Assembly: GCA_009917455.1 (NCBI GenBank)
Contig: QZDS01000002.1
Location: 248,001 to 312,000, forward strand
DNA from: a bacterium 1xD8-48
GTDB taxonomy: Bacteria > Bacillota > Clostridia > Lachnospirales > Lachnospiraceae
Direction: 5' to 3'
DNA length: 64,000 nucleotides
Position numbers and translations under genes: made by a program. Position 1 is the stretch's first letter. The number at the start of each line of letters is the position of its first letter. The notes beneath the pieces are model-generated. The model had not been told where the DNA came from. It did not search any database and worked only from the letters and a program-made list of their open reading frames with translations. This document shows positions 27,028 through 35,074 of the stretch, piece after piece.

Positions 27028-27861
27028 ATGACAATAAAGGAAACTGAAAAGTCCACGGGGCTGTCCCGGTCAAATATTCGATTTTATGAAAAGGAAGGAT
27101 TGATTGCACCGGCCCGGACAGAGGGAAACGGTTACAGAGACTACTCGGAAGCTGATATTGAAAATATTAAAAAAATTGCCTTTTTAAGGACGCTTGGTAT
27201 TTCCGTGGAGAATATCCGCGACATCATGGCAGGAGAGATTTCCTTATATAAGGTTCTTGAGGAACAAAGTGAAAAGCTTGACAGGGAGATTAAGGCTTTT
27301 GGCAGGGCAAGAATGGTCTGCGAGAAGATGCGGAAGACAGAAAATATCAGCTTTGAAAAACTGCGGGTGGAGAAGTATGTGGAGGAATTGCAGGATTACT
27401 GGAAGGATAACGAGCCTGTATTCCAGCTGGATTCGGCAGGATTTGTGCATATCTGGAGCAGTCTCGCCGCATGGGCGGTAATTACCGCGCTCAGTCTGAT
27501 AACCGGAATTTTAGCCTATGGGAAGCTGCCGCCGGAAATTCCGGTTCAGTGGAGCAGAGGCGAGGCGTTTTCCTTTGCAGACAGGAACGTGATTTTTGCC
27601 TATCCGATTGCCTGCATAATTGTGAGAGGCTTTTTGCGGCCGTTTATTTATTCAAAATTAAACATCAACAGCCCTTACAGGGGGCTAATCGCCGAATACC
27701 TGACCAATTTTCTGTGCTTTGTCATATTTTCTGTGGAGGCGTTTACAATACTTTTCATTTTTGGAGCAGTAAAAAATGTCGTAATTGTTCTGTTTGCGGA
27801 CGCGGCGGTGTTTATCGGGATGCTTGCGGCCGGAATCAGGAAGGCGGGCAGGAGAAAGTGA
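27028..27861 (+). CDS. MerR family regulator fused to membrane DUF1648 domain
   Basis: A 277-residue fusion. The N-terminal 70 residues are a MerR helix-turn-helix (RSNIRFYEKEGLIAPARTE, then GNGYRDYSEADIENIKKI). A coiled linker of about 40 residues follows, then four membrane segments with PPEIPVQWSRGEAFSFADR, the DUF1648 signature. It is thus a membrane-tethered regulator likely to sense envelope or membrane state. The promoter at 26967-26997 has a MerR operator. It is separated from the downstream transporters by a terminator. Confidence 0.85.
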   Translation: MTIKETEKSTGLSRSNIRFYEKEGLIAPARTEGNGYRDYSEADIENIKKIAFLRTLGISVENIRDIMAGEISLYKVLEEQSEKLDREIKAFGRARMVCEKMRKTENISFEKLRVEKYVEELQDYWKDNEPVFQLDSAGFVHIWSSLAAWAVITALSLITGILAYGKLPPEIPVQWSRGEAFSFADRNVIFAYPIACIIVRGFLRPFIYSKLNINSPYRGLIAEYLTNFLCFVIFSVEAFTILFIFGAVKNVVIVLFADAAVFIGMLAAGIRKAGRRK

Positions 27862-27867
27862 AAGAAG

Positions 27868-27892
27868 CGAGGGGAACCGGCCCCTCGTTTTT
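27868..27892 (+). terminator. Terminator after the MerR gene
   Basis: CGAGGGG pairs with CCCCTCG around AACCGG, followed by TTTTT. Confidence 0.85.
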
Positions 27893-27987
27893 AAATTTAA
27901 AGTATGAAAAGAGATGTAAATATGGTATATTATTTGCATCAGGTTGCGCCAGGCATTAAAATTTGAAGGGAAACTGGGAGAAACATT

Positions 27988-28344
27988 ATGAAGAAAAATT
28001 TTCGGTGGAAAGACATTCTTATGCTGCAGGCAGTGTTTTTGATTTACAGCGGTTCCAGCGTGGTTGCAAAATTTGCATCAAACGAGGAACTTTTCAGCCT
28101 GCCGTTTATTCTTTTTTACGGACTTGACGTTGTGATTTTGGGGATATACGCTCTGTTGTGGCAGCAGGTGATAAAAAAATTCGAACTGTCCGTTGCCTAC
28201 GCCAATAAAGCCGTTACTTTGCTCTGGGCGTTGATATGGGGGATTTTTATTTTCCATGAAAAGATAACCGTCTTTAAAACGGCGGGGATTCTGCTGGTTA
28301 TGGCCGGGATTTTTATTTTGAACAGCGAGGAGGAAAAGTCATGA
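27988..28344 (+). CDS. Small multidrug-resistance/EamA-type transporter, subunit A
   Basis: A 118-residue protein with four membrane segments and the SMR/EamA motif SVAYANKAVTLLWALIWG before a terminal FHEKIT, the pattern of half-size drug/metabolite transporters. Its stop overlaps the start of a second similar gene by four bases (ATGA), so the two probably form a heterodimer, as in ArnE/ArnF undecaprenyl-sugar flippases or EbrA/EbrB drug pumps. Substrate unknown; the surrounding glycan genes favour a lipid-linked sugar. Confidence 0.78.
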   Translation: MKKNFRWKDILMLQAVFLIYSGSSVVAKFASNEELFSLPFILFYGLDVVILGIYALLWQQVIKKFELSVAYANKAVTLLWALIWGIFIFHEKITVFKTAGILLVMAGIFILNSEEEKS

Positions 28345-28676
28345 ATTTTTATCTGCTGATTCTGATTGTATCGGTGATTATCGCTTCTTTTGCGCAGATT
28401 CTTTTGAAAAAAAGCGCAGAAAAGACCTATGCTTCGCCTGTACGGGAATATTTGAACTTTTATGTTATTTGCGGATATGGCATGATGTTTCTGTCCATGT
28501 TCCTTACGGTTTTCGCATACAGAGGGATGGATTTTTCTAATGTTCCGGTGGTGGAGTCCCTTGGATACGTGGTGGTGATGGTGCTCAGCTACTTTTTCTT
28601 TAAGGAAAAAATCACAAAGAGGAAGCTTTTGGGGATGGCTGTCATTCTGCTTGGGATATTTGTGTATTACAGGTAG
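28341..28676 (+). CDS. Small multidrug-resistance/EamA-type transporter, subunit B
   Basis: A 111-residue partner of the preceding gene, overlapping it by ATGA. It has four membrane segments and the family C-terminal motif VVMVLSYFFFKEKITKRK. The two halves are not close sequence copies, which fits heterodimer formation. After the stop a 240-base stretch follows without a gene; it holds a GC-rich hairpin (AGAGCCGGG near 28861, no T tract) whose role is unclear. Confidence 0.75.
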   Translation: MNFYLLILIVSVIIASFAQILLKKSAEKTYASPVREYLNFYVICGYGMMFLSMFLTVFAYRGMDFSNVPVVESLGYVVVMVLSYFFFKEKITKRKLLGMAVILLGIFVYYR

Positions 28677-28916
28677 GGGAGCAGTTTTGGAGTACGGCAT
28701 TTGCAAGGCTCACCGGCGCCAGGCGGATGTATTGTTCCTGGTGTGGATGAAAACAGGACAAGGTCGAAGGAAATACAAAAGGGAAAAAGTATCAGAAGCG
28801 TTGGAATGGGTGAGGACAATCAGTGTTTTCGGGTATTTCAGGGAGTGTAGGCAACATATCAGAGCCGGGGGTTCCCGGCTCTGTGACTGTGAATATTCCT
28901 GTGTTTGTTGAAGCTT

Positions 28917-29243
28917 CTACTGCATGGCGCGGTTTTTGTCCTGGTCTAAAGTAATGGCCGCCAGCAGGGTTGTGATTGGCAGATTGTCCTTGTTGTGAGC
29001 CTGAAGCGTCTTATACCATTTGCTGTATTTATACATTCGATATGTAGTCTTCAGTTTACAAAGCTGGTTTTCATCGGAGCAGGCGTTTTTAAAGGCTTCA
29101 CGTTCACCCATATCCATCTCAACATAGTCCAGATAAGAAATCTGGAGTTCTGTCAGAGGCTCAGTACATTTCGGACATATCATTTTATGACCGTTCAGCA
29201 TAAAAACGCGGTGACATCGTTTACAGTAATGCATGTACATCAT
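28917..29243 (-). CDS. Zinc-ribbon protein of unknown function
   Basis: A 108-residue soluble protein. Cys pairs CKRC and CPKC, 18 residues apart near the N terminus, form a zinc ribbon; the rest is helical (LDYVEMDMGEREAFKNACS). AAGGGG precedes the start. A good minus-strand promoter lies 50 bases upstream. Product and role are not recognised. Confidence 0.7.
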   Translation of the reverse strand: MMYMHYCKRCHRVFMLNGHKMICPKCTEPLTELQISYLDYVEMDMGEREAFKNACSDENQLCKLKTTYRMYKYSKWYKTLQAHNKDNLPITTLLAAITLDQDKNRAMQ

Positions 29244-29294
29244 AATAAAATTCCCCTTTTCTGCGACAAAACGATAGTTGTAAATCTGTCTTTA

Positions 29295-29322
29295 AGTTTA
29301 GCATTTTTGCGAAAAAAGTCAA
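29295..29322 (-). promoter_or_regulatory. Promoter of the zinc-ribbon gene
   Basis: On the minus strand TTGACT (29322-29317), 16 bp spacer, TAAACT (29300-29295), about 50 bases from the start codon. Confidence 0.6.
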
Positions 29323-29374
29323 TGACTTATATGGTAATACTTGCCGTACTATAGCGACATAAATCGATATATTT

Positions 29375-29389
29375 TGCCATAAAATGGCA
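29375..29389. promoter_or_regulatory. Small dyad TGCCAT-AAA-ATGGCA
   Basis: A perfect 15 bp inverted repeat in the gap between the divergent zinc-ribbon and lysozyme genes. It may be an operator, but nothing shows which regulator would use it. Confidence 0.3.
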
Positions 29390-29468
29390 TAATAGACATA
29401 TATAGAACGATTTTTTCGAGTGGTCTGGGTGAATTATTATGAATTGTGAGGTATAAAACACAAAATAT

Positions 29469-29498
29469 TTGTACTTATGGGGAAGAAAATGTTATACT
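29469..29498 (+). promoter_or_regulatory. Promoter of the GH25 lysozyme gene
   Basis: TTGTAC (29469-29474), 18 bp spacer, TATACT (29493-29498), about 70 bases upstream of the ATG. The 325-base gap holds this, the minus-strand promoter and the dyad; no gene is visible. Confidence 0.6.
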
Positions 29499-29568
29499 GT
29501 GTATAACGCTTATAGAAGCGAGATAAGGGAAATACAGAAACCGAAGGAAGTCAGGAGGACTTACATAA

Positions 29569-32304
29569 ATGGGTAAATTGCTGCAGAAACTGAAAGGCGG
29601 TAAAAAAAGCAGGCATAAAAATGATGTGGAAGAACTGGAATGGATAGATTTTGACGAAGACGAAGAATATGAAGACGACGAGTACGCCGGGGAAGAGGAA
29701 TACGAAGACGACGAGTATGTCGGGGACGAGGAAGAGTACGAGTACGCTGAGGATGAAGAAGAGTACGAAGGCGACGAGTACGCTGAGGACGAGGAAGAAT
29801 ACGAAGACGGCGAGTACGCTGAGGACGAGGAAGAATACGAAGACGACGAGTACGCTGAGGATGAAGAAGAGTACGAAGACGACGAGTACGCTGAGGATGA
29901 GGAAGAATACGAAGACGACGAGTACGCTGAGGATGAAGAAGAGTACGAAGACGACGAGTATTATGAGGACGAGGAAGAGTACGAGTACGACGAGTACGCC
30001 GGGGAAGAGGAATACGAAGACGACGAGTACGCCGGGGATGAGGAAGAGTACGAAGACGACGAGTACGCTGAGGACGAGGAAGAATACGAGTACGACGAGG
30101 ATGAAGAAGAGTACGAAGACGATGAGTATTATGAGGACGATTATTATGAAGATTATGATGAGGATGACGAAGATGCTCCTGAGTCCGGCATAAAAAGAGT
30201 TTTCTATAAAATCACCAATTTATCCACAGTTGACTATGTAGTGGCGCTTACCGGCGTGGCGGTGCTTGTGCTGGCAATAGTGACAGGTACGCTGTATATG
30301 GGCGCCAGAAGCAATAAGGCGCAGATAGAGGCATTTGCCGAGGTGGGAGAGGGAATGGAATCCATCAGCATTATCGGGCAAAGCGGCCTTTTGGCAATTG
30401 CAGACGCGCAGGCGTCCAGAATGGCGGCAGCGGACATAGAGGAAGAAGATGGTGAAGGCGGGGAATCGGATGAAGAAGATACAAACGGAAAGAAAGAGGT
30501 TCTTCTCAATCTGACCTCCATTCAAAAGGATTTGAAAATTAAGTTCGTTGAGAAGAAATCCGGCAAGCTTGTGTCGGGAATTGCCTTTGAGGTGGAAATC
30601 CAAAAGCCGTCGGGCGATACTTATTCCAAAAAGGACGAAGACAAGGACGGAATTATTTATGAAAAAGATATCGCGCCCGGCAAATATAAGGTGAAAATCA
30701 CATCGCCGGCGTCCGATGATGAGTACGGCATTTCCGGCGAAACCATTGCAATTACGGTGAGGGATGCCATTGAGTATAAAAAGGTGGACGTTTCCGACGA
30801 GGTAAAGACGGAGTCCCAGGTAAATGCGGCGGCGGAGGATACCAAGGTGAACCAGACGGTGGTAGAGTCCGCGAATAAGGATACCGTGGAGTGGGTGGAA
30901 TCCACCAAAACAATTATTGAGGGCACGGAGCAGACGGAGGATAGCTACGAAAAGATAGGGAAGGACAAGATTGCCGACCCGGAAAAGAAAGCAGCGGCGG
31001 AGTTTCGGCTGCTGGCCGGGATAAACGCAAGGACGCCGGACGAGGATAATCCTGATGGTACTGATACGGAAGATGGTACGGGAGACGGAAATGATAATAA
31101 TGGCAATAACGGCGAAGACAGTACGCCGGAGCCGGTTCCGGTGAAAACCCCGGAGCCGGAGCAACCGGAAAAACCTGACCCGACGTCAGACCCTGACCCG
31201 ACGGAAAAACCTGACCCGACGCCAGACCCGACACAGGCGCCGGTCCCCACGGAAAAGCCATCAGCACCGCCCACGTCAGCGCCTACGGCAACTCCGACGT
31301 CAGCGGCTACGGCATCGCCCACTGCAAAGCCGTCAGCTACGCCTTCAGCAAAGCCAGGCGTGACCCCGACGGCAGCCCCATCCGCAACTCCGTCAGCCAC
31401 GCCGAACAGTGCAAAAACGGATACGAAGACGACATTAAAATCCACCGACGGGGAAATACTGTATGTGAAAGAAGCCGACGGAAAGTTCAGAGAGGCTAAG
31501 TATGCGGATTACTACGACAAGACAAAAGAGTTTTACCGCAAGGTCAGCAAAACCACGGGAAAATACAAATATACCGGCTGGCAGACGCTGGAGGACGGAA
31601 AAACGTATTTCTTTGATAAAAACGGAAATCCCGTAACCGGCGAGCAGGTAATACAGGGAGCAAAATACAATTTTAACAGCGACGGTTCTCTTAATACCGG
31701 TTCCGGCCATCTGGGAATCGACGTTTCCAAGTGGAACGGCAGCATCGACTGGAATGCCGTAAAAAACAGCGGCGTGTCCTTTGTGATTATCCGCTGCGGC
31801 TACCGCGGTTCCTCTACCGGCGCGCTGATTGAGGACCCCATGTTCAGAAGCAATATTCAGGGCGCGACAAAAGCCGGCCTGAAAGTGGGGGTATACTTCT
31901 TCACGCAGGCGGTAAACGAGGTGGAGGCGGTGGAGGAAGCTTCCATGGCGGTAGGGCTTATCAAGGGATATAATATTTCCTACCCGGTATTCCTTGACGT
32001 GGAGTCAAGCAACGGCGGCAGGGGGGACGGCATTAATGCGGCAACCCGGACGGCGGTGTGCAGGGCTTTCTGCCAGACCGTTCAGAACTCGGGCTATAAA
32101 GCGGGTATTTATGCAAATAAAACATGGTTTACCACGCACATAGACACGCCCAGCCTGACAGGATATAAGATATGGCTGGCGCAGTATGCCGCCGCGCCCA
32201 GCTACAACAGGACGAAATACGACATGTGGCAGTATTCTTCCAAGGGAAGAATCTCGGGAATCAGCACAGATGTTGACATGAACATCAGTTATATGGGATA
32301 CTAA
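29569..32304 (+). CDS. Membrane-anchored GH25 lysozyme with hyperacidic repeat tract
   Basis: A 911-residue cell-wall hydrolase. A basic 20-residue start precedes an Asp/Glu/Tyr repeat tract (about residues 28-204), then one membrane segment (about 222-244). The exported part has a prealbumin/SpaA-like beta domain (about 310-400, FEVEIQKPSGDTY), a helical stretch, a Pro/Thr-rich wall-spanning linker (about 510-620), a choline-binding-like repeat (GWQTLEDGKTYFFDKNGNP) and a C-terminal GH25 domain from 713 with HLGIDVSKWNGSIDW, FLDVESS (the catalytic Asp/Glu pair) and QYAAAPSYN. It would cleave muramic acid bonds in peptidoglycan. AGGAGG precedes the ATG. The acidic tract sits in the cytoplasm by topology. 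Confidence 0.9.
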   Translation: MGKLLQKLKGGKKSRHKNDVEELEWIDFDEDEEYEDDEYAGEEEYEDDEYVGDEEEYEYAEDEEEYEGDEYAEDEEEYEDGEYAEDEEEYEDDEYAEDEEEYEDDEYAEDEEEYEDDEYAEDEEEYEDDEYYEDEEEYEYDEYAGEEEYEDDEYAGDEEEYEDDEYAEDEEEYEYDEDEEEYEDDEYYEDDYYEDYDEDDEDAPESGIKRVFYKITNLSTVDYVVALTGVAVLVLAIVTGTLYMGARSNKAQIEAFAEVGEGMESISIIGQSGLLAIADAQASRMAAADIEEEDGEGGESDEEDTNGKKEVLLNLTSIQKDLKIKFVEKKSGKLVSGIAFEVEIQKPSGDTYSKKDEDKDGIIYEKDIAPGKYKVKITSPASDDEYGISGETIAITVRDAIEYKKVDVSDEVKTESQVNAAAEDTKVNQTVVESANKDTVEWVESTKTIIEGTEQTEDSYEKIGKDKIADPEKKAAAEFRLLAGINARTPDEDNPDGTDTEDGTGDGNDNNGNNGEDSTPEPVPVKTPEPEQPEKPDPTSDPDPTEKPDPTPDPTQAPVPTEKPSAPPTSAPTATPTSAATASPTAKPSATPSAKPGVTPTAAPSATPSATPNSAKTDTKTTLKSTDGEILYVKEADGKFREAKYADYYDKTKEFYRKVSKTTGKYKYTGWQTLEDGKTYFFDKNGNPVTGEQVIQGAKYNFNSDGSLNTGSGHLGIDVSKWNGSIDWNAVKNSGVSFVIIRCGYRGSSTGALIEDPMFRSNIQGATKAGLKVGVYFFTQAVNEVEAVEEASMAVGLIKGYNISYPVFLDVESSNGGRGDGINAATRTAVCRAFCQTVQNSGYKAGIYANKTWFTTHIDTPSLTGYKIWLAQYAAAPSYNRTKYDMWQYSSKGRISGISTDVDMNISYMGY
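29653..30180 (+). repeat. 36-bp tandem repeats encoding EDEEEYEDDEYA
   Basis: About thirteen imperfect copies of a 12-codon unit encode residues 28-204 of the lysozyme. Copies differ mainly in the third codon bases and in GAC/TAC swaps, and the period holds across the tract. The repeats are in frame, so changes in copy number would alter protein length without loss of frame. Not a CRISPR array: the units are contiguous and coding. Confidence 0.9.
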
Positions 32305-32372
32305 AAATAATATGCAAAACAGCGGGTAAAGGTGCGTTGAAGCGCTTCCGCGGGACTGGAATGGAGGACAAT

Positions 32373-33452
32373 ATGAGAGTTTACCTGGTAACAGGAGGCG
32401 CCGGTTTTATCGGCTCGAATTATATTCACTATATGTTTAAGAAGTACGGCAATGAAATCCGCATTATCAACGTGGACGCCCTTACCTATGCGGGCAACCT
32501 TGAAAACTTAAGGGAAGTGGAGGGGCGTGACAACTATACCTTTATCAAAGCAGATATCTGCGACAAGGAGGCAATTTCCCGGATTTTTGAGGAAAATGAC
32601 ATTGACAGGGTGGTGCATTTTGCGGCGGAAAGTCATGTGGACAGGAGTATCAAAACCCCGGAGGTGTTCGTGAAAACCAATGTTCTTGGCACGGCGGTGA
32701 TGCTTAACTGTGCAAAGGCGGCATGGGAGAATCCTGACGGAACCTACAAGCCGGATAAAAAATTCCTTCATGTGTCAACGGACGAGGTGTACGGCTCCCT
32801 GCCGGATGACGGCGGCTATTTTTACGAGACGACGCCCTATGCGCCCCGCAGCCCCTATTCTGCGAGCAAGGCAGGCTCGGACATGCTGGTGAAAGCCTAC
32901 ATGGACACCTACAAATTTCCGGCCAATATCACCAACTGCTCCAATAATTACGGGCCCTATCAGTTTCCGGAAAAACTGATTCCGCTTATTATCAATAACG
33001 CGCTGACCGGAAAAAAGCTGCCGGTATATGGAGACGGGAAAAACGTCCGCGACTGGCTTTACGTGGAGGATCACGCCAAGGCCATCGATATGGTGCAGGA
33101 GAAGGGAAAGCTTTTTGAAACTTATAATGTAGGCGGCCACAACGAGAAGCAGAATATTGAGATTATCCACATCATTCTGGACACCTTAAAGGAAATGCTG
33201 CCGGATAGCGACCCCAGAAAGAAATTTATAAGCGAGGATTTAATCACTTACGTGGAGGACAGAAAGGGCCATGACAGACGGTATGCCATTGCGCCCGACA
33301 AAATTCGGGCGGAGATTGGATGGGAGCCGGAAACCATGTTTAAGGAAGGGATTAAACGCACCATCGCATGGTTTTTTGAGAACGGGGAATGGATGAAAAA
33401 TGTGACCAGCGGCGACTACCAGAAATACTACGAAGACATGTACGAAAAATAA
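32373..33452 (+). CDS. rmlB: dTDP-glucose 4,6-dehydratase
   Basis: A 359-residue short-chain dehydrogenase converting dTDP-glucose to dTDP-4-keto-6-deoxyglucose, the second step of dTDP-rhamnose synthesis. It has the NAD site TGGAGFIGSNYI, the catalytic Tyr-x-x-x-Lys in SPYSASKAGSDML and RKGHDRRYAI near the C terminus, all typical of RmlB. The start at 32373 follows TGGAGG; an in-frame ATG at 32337 is less likely. rmlA and rmlC follow, in the order B-A-C. Confidence 0.94.
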   Translation: MRVYLVTGGAGFIGSNYIHYMFKKYGNEIRIINVDALTYAGNLENLREVEGRDNYTFIKADICDKEAISRIFEENDIDRVVHFAAESHVDRSIKTPEVFVKTNVLGTAVMLNCAKAAWENPDGTYKPDKKFLHVSTDEVYGSLPDDGGYFYETTPYAPRSPYSASKAGSDMLVKAYMDTYKFPANITNCSNNYGPYQFPEKLIPLIINNALTGKKLPVYGDGKNVRDWLYVEDHAKAIDMVQEKGKLFETYNVGGHNEKQNIEIIHIILDTLKEMLPDSDPRKKFISEDLITYVEDRKGHDRRYAIAPDKIRAEIGWEPETMFKEGIKRTIAWFFENGEWMKNVTSGDYQKYYEDMYEK

Positions 33453-33460
33453 GGAAAAGG

Positions 33461-33489
33461 AATGGGAGTGATTTACAATCATTCCCATT
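33461..33489 (+). terminator. Hairpin between rmlB and rmlA
   Basis: AATGGGAgTGAT pairs with ATCAtTCCCATT. The T tract after it is short, so it may be a partial terminator or an mRNA stability element. Confidence 0.45.
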
Positions 33490-33537
33490 TCGTGGTAAAC
33501 TGGACATATGCAATAAAGCAAGGTCGGAGGTATTATA

Positions 33538-34407
33538 TTGAAGGGAATTATTTTGGCCGGAGGGGCGGGAACCAGACTGTATCCGCTTACCAAGGCAATC
33601 AGCAAGCAGATTATGCCGGTTTATGACAAGCCGATGATTTACTACCCGCTTTCAACGCTTATGCTGGCGGGAATCAGGGAAGTTCTTATCATTTCCACAC
33701 CCAGGGATTTGCCGGTGTTTGAGGAGCTTTTAGGTGATGGAAGCCAGCTTGGCATGAAATTTTCCTATGCTGTTCAGGAGCAGCCCCGGGGACTGGCGGA
33801 AGCCTTTATCATCGGAGCGGATTTTATCGGCAAAGACAGAGTGGCGCTGGTGCTTGGCGACAATATTTTTTATGGGCAGAGCTTTTCAAGGGTTCTGCGG
33901 GAGGTGGCGTCAAGGGAAAAGGGCGCGACCATTTTCGGATATTATGTGAGAGACCCCAGGGAGTACGGCGTCGTGGAGTTTGACGACAACGGCAAGGCGC
34001 TTTCCATAGAGGAAAAACCGGAGAAACCAAAGAGTAATTATGCGGTGCCCGGGCTCTACTTTTATGACAATGACGTGGTGGAAATTGCGGCGAACGTAAA
34101 GCCCTCCGCCAGAGGGGAAATCGAAATCACCAGCATTAACAATGAATATTTAAAGAGAGGGACGCTGTATGTGGAAACGTTGGGGAGAGGTTTTGCATGG
34201 CTGGATACCGGAAACCACGATTCCCTGCTGGATGCGGCGGATTATGTTTCGGCGGTTCAGAAGCGTCAGGGACTTTATGTGTCCTGTATTGAAGAGATTG
34301 CGTACAAGAGAGGCTTTATCAGCAGGGAACAGCTTTTGAAGCTGGCGGAGCCTTTGATGAAGACCAATTATGGAAAATACATGAAGGACGTGGCGGACGG
34401 GCTGTAA
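33538..34407 (+). CDS. rmlA: Glucose-1-phosphate thymidylyltransferase
   Basis: A 289-residue nucleotidyltransferase making dTDP-glucose from glucose-1-phosphate and dTTP. The start is TTG at 33538, after GGAGG; the sequence opens [20 protein letters not shown], the nucleotide-binding signature, then [17 protein letters not shown], and EITSINNEY with [12 protein letters not shown] near the C-terminal part. Its substrate comes from the phosphoglucomutase at 44100. It lies between rmlB and rmlC. Confidence 0.95.
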   Translation: MKGIILAGGAGTRLYPLTKAISKQIMPVYDKPMIYYPLSTLMLAGIREVLIISTPRDLPVFEELLGDGSQLGMKFSYAVQEQPRGLAEAFIIGADFIGKDRVALVLGDNIFYGQSFSRVLREVASREKGATIFGYYVRDPREYGVVEFDDNGKALSIEEKPEKPKSNYAVPGLYFYDNDVVEIAANVKPSARGEIEITSINNEYLKRGTLYVETLGRGFAWLDTGNHDSLLDAADYVSAVQKRQGLYVSCIEEIAYKRGFISREQLLKLAEPLMKTNYGKYMKDVADGL

Positions 34408-34494
34408 CGGAGGGAAGCCGCGCAGAAAGAAGCAGATGCCGTTCGGTGCAAAATATTCAATATAATACAGGTATTTTACAGGGAGATTACATTC

Positions 34495-35052
34495 ATGGGA
34501 AAGATAACAGTGGAAACATGCGAAATAGAGGGGCTGAAAGTGATTACTCCCACCGTTTTCGGGGACGAGCGGGGGTATTTTGTGGAAACCTATAACTATA
34601 ACGACTATAAGGAAGCCGGGATTGACCAGGTATTTGTACAGGACAACCAGTCGTCCTCCGTGAAAAACGTGCTCCGGGGACTTCACTTTCAAATCAATCA
34701 TCCTCAGGACAAGCTGGTAAGAGTGCTGGCCGGGGAAGTTTTTGATGTGGCGGTGGATTTGCGGCCGGATTCTGCTACCTATGGAAAGTGGTTCGGCGTT
34801 CTTCTGTCCGCTGAGAATAAGAAGCAGTTTTTTATACCAAAGAATTTTGCCCATGGGTTTCTGGTTCTTTCAGATTATGCGGAATTTGCCTACAAGTGTA
34901 CGGACTTTTACCACCCGGGAGATGAAGGCGGGCTTAAATACGACGACCCTGATATCGGAGTGGAATGGCCGTTATGCGGCGAGGCTCTGATTATGTCCGA
35001 GAAGGATAAAAAATGGGGCGGCATCAGGGAATATACGGAAAGCAGAGGTTGA
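34495..35052 (+). CDS. rmlC: dTDP-4-dehydrorhamnose 3,5-epimerase
   Basis: A 185-residue cupin epimerase acting on dTDP-4-keto-6-deoxyglucose. It shows the family features FGDERGYFVETYN, GLHFQINHPQDKLVRV and KNFAHGFLVLSDYAEF with the catalytic His. The next step, RmlD reduction, has no gene in this window. The gene is followed 22 bases later by the ABC permease. Confidence 0.92.
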   Translation: MGKITVETCEIEGLKVITPTVFGDERGYFVETYNYNDYKEAGIDQVFVQDNQSSSVKNVLRGLHFQINHPQDKLVRVLAGEVFDVAVDLRPDSATYGKWFGVLLSAENKKQFFIPKNFAHGFLVLSDYAEFAYKCTDFYHPGDEGGLKYDDPDIGVEWPLCGEALIMSEKDKKWGGIREYTESRG

Positions 35053-35074
35053 TGTCCGCAGAACGGACCTTGAC

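Noticed and set aside
29653..30180. CRISPR-like array
   Set aside because: Repeat units are contiguous and coding with no spacers, and no cas genes are present.
29651..30193. Open frame of Lys/Thr-rich repeats on the plus strand
   Set aside because: It is the out-of-frame reading of the acidic repeat tract of the GH25 gene; the repeat period keeps all frames open.
30945..31445. Minus-strand Gly/Val-rich open frame
   Set aside because: It is the reverse complement of the Pro/Thr linker of the lysozyme gene and has no start signal.
33461..33489. Riboswitch between rmlB and rmlA
   Set aside because: A single hairpin with no wider conserved structure; better read as a weak terminator or mRNA hairpin.
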